Shown here in pieces: positions 54,201 to 64,000 of a stretch of DNA of 64,000 bases. Numbering within the stretch: the first letter of the stretch is position 1; the number at the start of each line of letters is the position of its first letter. The stretch comes from Piscicola geometra (Eukaryota; Annelida; Clitellata; Hirudinida; Piscicolidae): the NCBI GenBank assembly GCA_943735955.1, contig OX030955.1:7574769-7638768 (forward strand), in the 5' to 3' direction. A program made the translations under genes and the position numbers. The notes beneath the pieces are model-generated. The model saw nothing but the letters and a program-made list of their open reading frames with translations, was not told the origin of the DNA and ran no database searches.

Positions 54201-57200
54201 AGAAAAAAATTGTTAGAATAAGTTTTTTTGGATAAGATACCTCGAAGAATGTTACGAAAAGTTATATGAAGTATAAAAAAGCTTGAAAATGAACGCTTAA
54301 GTTTAAAAGTTCATGATTAGTATACATGTGTTTTTGTTAAAAATGAAAATAAAAAAGATCTTTTAAAAATGTTTTTAAATCATCACTATTTATTGGTGAC
54401 AGTTCTGCCAAACACGTTGGAAGTGTTAACCGGAAAGATAAGAGTTTAAATGATATTAATAAGAATTAAATTAAGAAAAAACTCGATAAAGTTTTAAAAG
54501 AAAAAAATTACAATATTATTTTTAGTAAAAACGCATCTTCTAAATAAAAACTCTCACATTGAAAATTCTAAAAGTAATTCAAATTGTGACAATTTAAATG
54601 TTCAAAAAATGTTGAAAACATTTCAAAATAGGGAAAAAACTTTATGAAAATTAAAGAATACTTCTTTTTTATGAAATAATACTTTAAAAACCAAATTTTC
54701 TAAAAGAAAAGTTGAGAAAACCCTCTGAAAGACTTTGGTCTGAATATTTTATAGAGCTTTTAAAGCACGACTGGGCACTAATAACAACAGGGTATTCTAA
54801 TATTCAGCACTCAGGATGCATTTACACCTTTATTTTTTGATGCGTGAAAAATGATGGTAGCATTCACATCTTCTATTTTTCCTAAAATAAATTTAACGAC
54901 TTTAAAAACATCAAATTGTTTTTTAGAGTCTAATGAAAACTTTTAGGGATTGAAGGAAAGACCACTGACTCTTCCATTAGTTTGTTCTATAATGATACAT
55001 TATCGATAAAGTTAATTAAATAGTATACTGAATCCATTAAAATTATTAAGTATTAATAGTATGATCAGTAAAATTAATAGTTCACATAAATTTTTAAATT
55101 AGTCTGACCCTAGATGGCCTCTGTTTGAGTGGGCACACTTGTCATCCTTCCACGAGCAGTAAGGGTCTTTCAGCTCAACGCATTGTCTGTAAAAATTATA
55201 AATAAAACAACACAATTTTTGAAAAAATTTAACTTTATTTTTTAGAAATAGAAAGTTTCGATTTTTTTACTGGTTCTTTGATCAATCACTATGAAAAAAT
55301 GGTTCAGGCATCGAATGGCCTTAAAAATAATCACTCAAGTTATAATGACTAATAGATTTAACAAGCGTTGTCAATGATTTTTCCAACTACTAATAAAATT
55401 TCTACAAGCTGATTACAAGCACATGTAACATCTTCCGACCACTTGAATCATTGAAGTTTATTTTTATTAATTTATTTAAATCTGTCATAACACACCGCAC
55501 CACACCAAAACACACGACACTCACGAGCAACTGGTAGCAGTCCTACAGCGGTGCAGAGCGACAGACCTGATCACCTGCTGTGAGAGCACCAACAGACGTC
55601 TGTGCTCGTATCTCTTCAGGTGGTTCGAGTACACCTTCAACTCTCGAACGGCATAGCCCTCGGGAAAGACCACTAATGACTCGATGACGCTCGTCTCCAT
55701 CTGGCCTTCCCTTCCCCGGTTGAACACCTTCAACACTCTGCCGTCGTCTGTGTGCGTTGGTGGTAGGTTGTTTATAATTATTATTATGGAGGTGAAAAAG
55801 AAAAACTTAAAAGTGAATAAAAAGATGTATTTAGAGATAACACAAGAATGTAATTATTAATTATTCAAAAAGAAATTCTTGAGAAACGCCAAGGAAACGG
55901 CATCATCATAAACATCACAGAAAAGTCATTTTTCTCTCGGACAAAAGAGCCAATAGACACAATAAGACCATTTATCCTCTCGTGCACATTAGACTAATTC
56001 AAACTTAAAATGCTTCCCATAACTCAGTCTCTGGCGCTCCAAGTCGGAGCACGTAAGCGTCGCACCAAGAACATTATCCATGTAGCGCCTAATAAATGAT
56101 TCCCACAGACAGTAAGTTTTATGTACCTGTGTATTTGTGTGCTTTTTATCTATTTTCGTTTTTGTGTTTTTTCATACGTACATATAAAATAGAACTGAAT
56201 AAATAAATTCCTGATGTATCGATGAGTGACTATTTGAACACACGGAAGTTGTTGAGACGTTAAAACTAGATTAATGAAATTTATGGGAAAAACGGTTAAT
56301 TTCTCCATTTAAAAGTGCTATAGAAGTTTTGCGTTAAAACCTTTTTGTTTTCGCCAACCCAAACACTTGTCTTTCTAAGCCAGGCGCCACGTACTCAATG
56401 TTACGAGATGGTGGTTTGAGACTCTCAATTGAAACAACACGATCACCGAAATCAGTGACGTTAGTAGGCTTTATTGATGTCTTCTTTCCTGAATGTGCCA
56501 CCATCGCTTATCGTTCTCTCCTTACATTTAATCCTACTAGGTTTCAAATAGCTTTTTATCGAACCTTAGTTATGTTGCAGTGACACTTTTTCGGAATACT
56601 GAATCAAATGTTGTTGAAATGAAAAACAACAAAAAATATAAAACACACGTTAAGTCATCGTAATCTTAAATTTAAATTTTGATCTATCGATGAATATTTC
56701 ACCTTCTGATCAAGGCGAATGGAGATTTTTAATTTATCCTTGAAGGCTTTGCCTCAAAATGTTTTTTTCTCAATTCTTAAACATCTCATCAGCCCACAAC
56801 CCTTTTCATGTCACCATCACCCTTTCATCATCATCAGCGTCATCATCATCATCATCATCATCATCATCACCACCCACTTGTTCCTACAAAGAGGATGTCA
56901 TAGTAGCGGAGGTTGGCTGCTCTCACCTGCCAGTCCACAGCTATGCAAGTTAGAGCGCTGCTGTGAGGGTGATGATGACGATGAGGGGGCTGATGATAGT
57001 GAAACGATAGATGGTGATGATAATAATCGTTATTAAGTCCAAAAAATAAAAGAGTATTTAGAAGAAAGGAAAAGTGTACTCCTGGCTACTCTAGAGGCGT
57101 GGTTCAATGTGGATGAAAAGCAGTGAGAAACATGGAGCTGATAGATGCTTCTCCAAGGAACATAACACCTTTTATTAAGGCTTAAATTTTGCGAATGTTG

Positions 57201-59666
57201 TAAAAAATGACCGAGTTAGCGACACAATTCCATTTAGCATTTTTTCCAATGTTTCATTGAATATAATGAAACATTTTCACGGAAAAAATTGAAACATAAA
57301 TCTTTATTTTTCATCTAATTTATGAATTCGCGAAACATCATTTTTCAAATAGTTACTACTAATTTTTTTAATTATAATGTATAAATATATTTTACTCTAT
57401 CTGTTTTCTAAAAAACAAAAATAATTTTATTTTTTTATATTATTGAAAGATATATATATATTTTATATCTAATATATCTAATATAAAAACACGTTTAAGT
57501 CATGTTTAAATATTGATAAACTTTACCTTAAATTACGCGTGTGAAAGCAAAGTTAATGGTGTGTAAAAACACATTTTTTGAAAAGATGAAAACTAAAATA
57601 ATTATGAATTCTGAAGCTTAATGTTGTATTGAAAATTTTATTTTTTAGACACAAGCAGACTCTTATGAATTAACATTTAAAAACGAGGGTGATCGCCTAA
57701 GATACCAAAATACAACCAAAAATATTGCAGTAATTTTTTTTAAACGCCATTGGACCAACATTTGAAATACGACATTTCTGAAATCTCGATTGAAATCTAA
57801 AGTAAGATTTTACTTAAGTGTTACTTTAGTGGTGCCTATAAATATGTATGTGGCTTTTCAATAGCCATAAGTATTAATTTGCTGTTACTTTGATGCTGCT
57901 GTGATGATTCTGGACTGTTAATGTGGTGTTGCAAGAGTATTGTATTTTTTGTGATAGTTTTATGGGGGTTTAAGAAGTTGAAAGCTTGCTTCTAGCACTA
58001 ATAAATAGTGATTTTAAAGACATAAATGTATGTCAAGTTAATTGTACCCTGTTTGTCGTTGGCCTTTTGCAATTTTTTGACGTGGAGTTATAATTAGTCT
58101 CTGTTTCAAACAAGCTTATCAAATTTTAGCTTGGTATTCCATTTGTGTTTGTTTGAAGATGTCTATTCATGGCTGATACGTGAAAAATAATATTGACAAC
58201 AAATGATTTAAAGATAGGTTTGAGGTATTTGTAGTAACTGATTGATAATTTGTGTGGGTAAATATCGTCATTACTTTCATCAATCATGTCTTTTGGAAGT
58301 TTAAGCAAAGTTTGAAATTAAATATTTTTTTCCATATATAGTGAAAATCAAAGTTATAAAGGTTCAAAAATTAGCCATTTTAGGCCAAAAATCTCAAGTA
58401 AAAACAAAAAAACACCATTGGAAATATAATGAGCCAAAAGGAATGGGCGATAAGAAGGGTAAATGAGTAGGCAAAGTGAGGGCGCAAGCAAAGAGATATT
58501 TTCGTTTTTTAGAGCCGCTTATTGTTTGAAACCATTATCTTTTTTAAATACTATTTTATTGTACTTTAATTCGATTTATTTGGTTTATTCCACTATTTTT
58601 GATTGTCATGTAATTTTTTATATCTTTTTATTCGTTATTTTCCTGAAGTTAAATAAAACAATGTATTTTTCATAGTTGCATTCCAAGGCTGTATCAACCT
58701 TCAGCACTTATCATGTAATAAAAATGACTCTAGGTACATTAAATACTTGCTAGATTGGGGTTTATATGAAAGTTATTACACAGCTTATCGCCCCTCAGAG
58801 GGTATATGTCCATTTAATTGTGATATAACGCCCTTGCGCTATTCTTGGAGCGAGTAACTTCTCATTCTAAAAGTCATTAAAGACTTGTGTTTCATGGTGC
58901 CTTATCAAGTTTGGTTTTTTACGATACTTTGTATTTCAAAGAAAATATTGGCATAATATTTGGCTTTTCAAAGTTGACTACTTTCAATATTTGACATCAT
59001 GTCTATGTAAAGAAAGTTTTTGAAAATCTTTGGCGTGATAATTAATGTGATGATTAAGCATTAGGATTAATAAAATCATGGCTCTGCCTTCAGTGACATT
59101 GGCGAGTCTCCAGCAAAGTAGGCTTAACAATACACTCAAAATCCTTGAATGATATTTATTTTGGCACTTTGAAGCTATAGCCAATTGTATTTTTTAATGA
59201 TCTATCTTGTAAAAGAATTATAAAAAAGCTTTTAGTTAATAAACTCAAACTCTCCTATGACAATATTGCCCCCCTTGAACTAAAATTCCTGGCTACGGGC
59301 CTTTTAAGTTTGCTACTCATAAATTAAATTTTTTCCTAGTTTAAATAATTGTATAAAAAAGTAAAACAAAATACTATAAAAACACCATTTATAAGGCACA
59401 TTTTTTTTTCTTTTTTTTCTTTCAAAAATGTTCGTTTTCCTTATATCTATTTTTTCTTCGTTTTTATTGAAAAAAAGTTGCTTTTCATACATAGTGTTTT
59501 ACAGTACTTTCAAAATTCCAAAACAGTTGAGCAATACTTACCCTTGTCCAGTCTGCACGAAAAGAGGTCTTCCTCCGAGCATGGGCACTGCCTGATGCAT
59601 CAGGGGATGTTCCTTGATGAAGCTCAACGTCTGGTCGTTCTGCTCCTCAGTCGAGTTGGCGCAGTA
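51204..59666 (-). CDS. Transmembrane semaphorin (3' part, N-terminal exons not found)
   Basis: Supported exons are 59666-59542, 56960-56927, 55747-55525, 55186-55109, 53585-53455, 53294-53085 and 52726-51204 (TAG at 51206-51204). The first has LSFIKEHPLMHQAVPMLGG and the next SALTCIAVDWQ, both sema-domain signatures. Then come DDGRVLKVFN and SVALHRC, the last propeller blade, and QCVELKDPYCSWKDDKC, the PSI domain. A Ser/Thr-rich stalk follows, then the membrane helix LSIFAIFSFIFVFLIGILFG and a cytoplasmic tail of about 470 residues rich in Asn, Asp and Lys, ending YPVDKPFV. Semaphorins signal through plexins in axon guidance and cell adhesion. Phases do not meet between 56927 and 55747, so one small exon is missing from this model. 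The signal peptide and most of the sema propeller must lie upstream, probably beyond 64000. Confidence 0.92.
53165..53240 (-). repeat. Coding (TCA/ACA)n repeat giving a Ser/Thr run in semaphorin
   Basis: On the coding strand the exon 53294-53085 has a TCATCATCATCAACA-type repeat read in frame as SSSSSSTSSSSSSTSSTT. It lies in the extracellular stalk before the membrane helix. Frame is kept on both sides, so this is real coding sequence and not intron. Confidence 0.88.
56066..56126 (-). other. Candidate missing semaphorin exon (weak)
   Basis: Between a CACAG acceptor and a GTGCGA donor this 61-base segment is open and begins in phase 0 and ends in phase 1, exactly what the neighbours at 56927 and 55747 need. 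Its 20 residues (start VHKTYCLW, end YMDNVL) lack the expected sema strand ending in a Gly-Thr before DDGRVLKV. I therefore give it as a candidate only. Confidence 0.25.
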
Positions 59667-60594
59667 CTTGGGGTAGTGTGGTGTGGTGTGGCGCTCAGTA
59701 GTGTAATTAGAAATTTATTTTGTTTAAAGGTTTTTATAGTTTTTGCGTCAAAGATGGTGTAACTAAGAATATGTTAGTTTGAGGCAGCATAGTTTGAGAT
59801 TATTCTAAATTGTGTGGTTTAGTTTGATATAGTTAGGTCTATCAAGAAAATTAAGTGAGATAGTGAACTTATTTTGACGACTAAACTGACTTCTTCACAA
59901 TTTTGTAATGAGAATTCAGACATTTTGGTGTGAAGGGTAATTGAGTTGCCCAATAGCATGGGGGAAAAAGCTCTCAAAGGGCGGATGAACACAGGACCAG
60001 TGGGCATCTGCGTGACCTGGGCTACAACTTATCTTTTATATATTTTTGCCTAGTTTTGTGCTTCAGAGAGGTTACCTAAACTTCTTAAAAATCGTTGTAA
60101 AAACACGGGAAGTAGCAGTTATCAGTTATGAGTAATATGCTTCACATGGAGCCAAGGGTTGCTTTCGATGAGGAGAGAGATCGTCATGTTTCATTCACAA
60201 CTACCACCCGTCTCAAGGTGGGCAGCCCCCAGTCAGATGTGTATGGGCCCAAAGTGCTTCAACATTCAGAAAGCGAACTGAAAAGCTGCACTTCGAATCA
60301 AAACAGAAACAAAAAACCTGTATCAAAACTAAGAATTTGTAATGTGCAAACATTCACACTAAAACTATTTAATGACCTGCAGATGATCAGTGATGCGCGA
60401 AATACTGATTAAAAGTGTATAGAAGCATCAACTAAAAGTGTCTATTAACATACATTGTCAAACGGCAACCTAGCACAACTGAGGATTAAAAACAAAAATG
60501 CTTACCCACTCTTAAACAGAACTGCAAAGTCAACCCAACAGTTTTTCTAAGGCATGTGACGAGTTTAGTCAAACAATCAGCCTCAAGAGTGCAT

Positions 60595-61245
60595 TGGTGC
60601 AAGTTCATTGTCTACCCACAATAGTTTACAACGGTTGGTCATTTAAAGCTTTGAGCAGAGAGATGATATTGGCGGATAAATTGATTCGGCGAATAGAAAA
60701 AAGATTATCTTTTAAAAAGAGGAGTAAGCTTAAAAATACTATTAAAGTTGATTAAGCTGAAAAATCTTCAAACAGAATATTCAAAAATCAAACTCACATT
60801 TTAATGTTGAGCTCTATCGTAATAAGAGCAAAAATAAAAACTTACGGAGTTTGGGTGGGGAAGGGGATAGTTGCTGATCGGTAGCCAATTGTGAAGTTTA
60901 CTTTTCTGTTCTTTGTAAGGACCTTAGAACGTTGATGGATAATAAAAAATTGAAAGTGGTTAATGCTGGGAGATATATTCTGAGTTAGAGAAAAAAGTGT
61001 TAGTAGGAAATAAGTTTGATTGAATGATTTTTCTGGTTGTTTAGTAAGTGATGGTTTGCTTGAAAAATAACAAAAACAATATTAATATTGTAGGCTTTCA
61101 AATCCTTCACTGGCAATCTAATCCGTAAAATTTTTTTGCAAGTATCCGACTCTGGAATCAGTTTCCATTAGCAGTCACCACAGACAAATCTCTCGAACCT
61201 TTCAAGGCTGGCTTAGTCGTTCTGCAATGGCCTATGAGCACAGTG
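60595..61245 (+). mobile_element. Decayed LINE reverse transcriptase remnant
   Basis: Around 60595-60700 the plus strand reads SALVQVHCLPTIVYNG and ADKLIRRIEKRL, resembling the part of a LINE reverse transcriptase before its C-terminus. At 61150-61230 it reads LWNQFPLAVTTDKSLEPFKA, the usual LINE C-terminal WNxLP...SLExFK block. The frame is broken between them. The family is not identifiable. Confidence 0.55.
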
Positions 61246-62069
61246 TTTATCTATTTTATCTTTTTTCATATGAATATATATTTTTCTCATATATTTTCAC
61301 TAATTTAATTTTTGATTTAACATTATTGTTGATGTGCGTTGCTGCTCCAGTGAAGTCTTGTACAATATGAGAAAAATGTGTTCCAAGGTTTATTCTGGTT
61401 TTAGCACTTTTCTTTTGTTTTAAAAATATGAAAAAGACTATCTATTGAAAAAAAGTGAGACTAAAAACATAATAATACTATATGCAGAAAAAAAGATATA
61501 TAGAGTAATTGTACTTTTCAACCCTAAAATATAGATTACTACCTCTTCCAAAAATAAAACATATTTATTTTATTTTCTCAAATCCTCAAATCTTAGAATA
61601 TGTTTTAAAACAAAAATCTATTTTTAAAGCTTTCAATACGATTTCTTGAAGAAAAACAAAGCCAACAGTTGTTGAATTCTTTTAAAAGAAAGAAAAAAAA
61701 TGCGTTAAAAGCTTATCTATTTTTTTCGCGACTTTTTTCGTCGCAGGTATCTTTAAAATGTCTCTCAAACGGCAGTTCACCCTTAAGAGATCAAAAAAGA
61801 TAATTCACCACCAAAGGTTTTAACTATATACTCAAGAATTTTAAAAAATACTTTTTCGCTTTATTTCAGTGTTATGATCTCGTCAACATAAACATTAATG
61901 TTTTTCTGTTGGTTTCACGGGGCGATTTAAAAACAGTTTTTTGATAAATCACACCTTAAAAGTGAGAATTATAAACAAACTAAAAATAGAAAACTTTTTT
62001 AGTTTGAAAACAACCTGATTCAATCAAAACGATTCAAGTTCATAACAATTACTTTTCACAATTGAAAAA

Positions 62070-62275
62070 TTTGTGTAGCGACTCTCAGCTTGAACAATGG
62101 TTAATGGTCCTAGGTTCGAGTGCAACCGATGCTCTAATAGCTCATTGCATGGACTTCTTAATATAGGTCTATCTTCAAAAGTCCATGGCTCATAGGTGCT
62201 AATGAAAATGTGCAGCCTAAATGGCCTAGTAGCCCGTCGGGCTATACGCCATTAAATTAATGTTTCTTATTAAAA
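62070..62275 (+). repeat. Possible SINE-like element
   Basis: GGTTCGAGTGC at about 62113-62123 resembles a pol III B box, and TAGCGACTCTCA at about 62076 could be a poor A box. The segment ends with a small GTAGCCCGTCGGGCTATACG inverted repeat. There is no clear poly(A) tail or target duplication. Confidence 0.3.
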
Positions 62276-64000
62276 CATAAATAACGAAATTGAAAGCAAA
62301 ATAAGTTTATCGTAATAAATTACACATTAAAAAAAGCAAAATATTTTTTACAATAAAAAAAAACAATATAAGTAGAAGTTTTTTTATAGGCAACATTTGT
62401 CTCTAGCTTGCGTGCGTCGAAGCTGTTAGGCTCTGTAGCCTCTGGTAGGCTCTGATGACTTACGCGCCATAAGTTATGGGCCATAAGTTATGAGACAATT
62501 ACTTACTCTCAAGGATAAAGTTGATTGGGTAATGCACTTTCTTAATTTAGCCATCAATATTATAAAATTTATTACGGCCTTCTGATACCTATGGTAACTC
62601 TGCTCATCATTTCTTTATAGATGGCCTGCAAGCGAAGAACACATGCAGTGGATGCATAGCGGCAGAGCTTTGAAATATTTCATGACGTTTGTAGAATTGT
62701 ACGCCTAATTTTTTTTCAAAACGAAAATTATTTTTGCTTTATTCACAAATGATTTTTAATTAGAGTTATTAAATATAAATAGGTATACCGCAATAAATTA
62801 GTCATTTAAAAAAGATTTATTCTGGAAATGCTGCACTAATGCATTTTTCATGTAATTTCTGTTCAATAAGGTAAACCATCAGATTTTTAATGCTATAATG
62901 GCAAAATTGAGTCCTATTATTCCCAAATAAAAATAAATTTCAAGAAATTGTCTATATTCGTATTGGCAATTATAAGAGAAAAAAATTAATTTCATTTCAG
63001 TTAGCTCAAGTCTATTTTAGCCGTGCCTACCTCTATACAAAAAAACACGATTGAAGGAATGAAAAACACGACGTTTAGAACAACGCCGTGCATCCTAACC
63101 CCTAGACCCATTCATCGCTCTATGATTGCTAAAGATTTTTCTAGACAATTTCTGAAAATATAATCAAACTTTTTCATTTTGGAAGCAAAAAAGCTAAAAC
63201 CCCAAAAAAATAAATGTGGTTAAATAGATTTATAACCCTATATTTCATGCCATTTACATTATCTCCGTGGCCTGTCTTTTTTTGAATAAACCTCAAAAAT
63301 ATTAAGGGTGTAATAAAGTGAGAAATAGTGTTTTTTCAAATAATAATCATTGTAGGCACATTCAAACTGTAATGCACAGTTCTCAACTTTCAAATATATT
63401 TAGTAGTAAATATTGAAATATTTAAGAGTTTAAAATATGGAATTTTAGATTATATATTTTTTTTAAATTAATAAGTTATTTATTTATATATTTGAATTGA
63501 TAAAATAATGGGCTTAACAATAATGGTGAATAATTATCACAATTCAGCGACCAACTGACTGACAAATATCGAAAATGTACCGGTTAATTGGAACTTCCGC
63601 AGTCCAAATTTTATTTTTTCAAAATATCCGTTTTTATTTAAAGTATTTATTTATTCATTTCTACATGAAAATATTTAATTTTACTTTAATTTTGTTTATA
63701 TACAACCAAACACACAATTGAGAATTTTTTTCACTCTATATTTTAAAAATATCTTCTCAATAACAATGAGAAATTTGGTTAACTTTTTTTCCGCTATCTT
63801 TTTCCATTTTGTTTGTGTTTATTTCTTTGCTTTAACATTTTTCGCGCGCACTGTCATTATCTCAAAAATCCAGTTTATCATATTCCACACCATAATTGCT
63901 AACTTCAATTTCATCACTACTCATTTTTTTTCTTGTGTCTAGTCGATGACAAATGTCTTTTTGCTGTTTCTATAACAAACTAACGAATATTGGAGTAAAC

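Larger units (their letters stand above)
59667..64000. other. No supported gene; presumed semaphorin intron or upstream DNA
   Basis: I read both strands for sema-domain blades, a signal peptide and other families and found none. The segment is AT-rich. It contains a probable LINE relic (about 60595-61245) and a SINE-like repeat (about 62070-62275). Open frames at 60128-60412 and 63718-63942 show no motif or splice support. Confidence 0.5.

Noticed and set aside
56398..56583. 61-residue plus-strand frame inside the semaphorin gene
   Set aside because: No recognisable domain and no splice or start context. It could be transposon debris but nothing supports it.
60128..60412. 94-residue plus-strand open frame as a gene
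   Set aside because: No family motif, no splice partners, and it lies just upstream of LINE-like remnants.
62560..62690. Possible upstream semaphorin exon on the minus strand (reading SALCRY)
   Set aside because: Faint likeness to a sema motif, but the frame and splice sites do not hold up.

Overview
The window is from an AT-rich animal nuclear genome, most likely a bilaterian invertebrate. Genes are split into many small exons with GT-AG introns full of microsatellites and transposons. The families present (EGF receptor, transmembrane semaphorin, thyroglobulin type-1 protein, MORN3, DCAF13, V-ATPase subunit e) are animal families. The receptor has an extended second cysteine-rich region of the invertebrate type. 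I cannot name the phylum. Exon models below were built by joining reading frames across splice sites, and phases agree at every junction listed unless stated. Layout: 1-570 (+) holds the last two coding exons of V-ATPase subunit e. 1497-4984 (-) is a probably secreted thyroglobulin type-1 protein with two furin-like sites, with a hAT element in one intron. A tRNA-derived SINE-like repeat lies at about 5190-5430. 5871-9429 (-) is a complete MORN3 gene of 7 coding exons. 12132-20189 (+) is a complete DCAF13/SOF1 gene of 14 coding exons; one intron holds a decayed CR1-like LINE and another a 2.2 kb inverted-repeat element. 22814-49438 (+) is a complete EGFR-family receptor tyrosine kinase of 33 coding exons (1372 residues). 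Its introns hold a 74-copy 19-bp array, a LINE with an intact 956-residue ORF2, a second hAT copy, an (ATCC)n tract and a 290-bp MITE. 51204-59666 (-) is the 3' part of a transmembrane semaphorin, convergent with EGFR, whose N-terminal exons were not found. 59667-64000 has no gene I can support, only a probable LINE relic and a possible SINE. The genes are not an operon or pathway cluster. Two act at the cell surface (EGFR, semaphorin), one is probably secreted, one acts in ribosome biogenesis, one in membrane proton pumping, and one is a MORN-repeat protein linked to sperm in mammals. I found no convincing new multi-gene system. The most unusual DNA is the inverted-repeat element starting six bases after a DCAF13 exon, the highly uniform 19-bp array, and the paired hAT elements with C-rich ends and perfect 8-bp target duplications.
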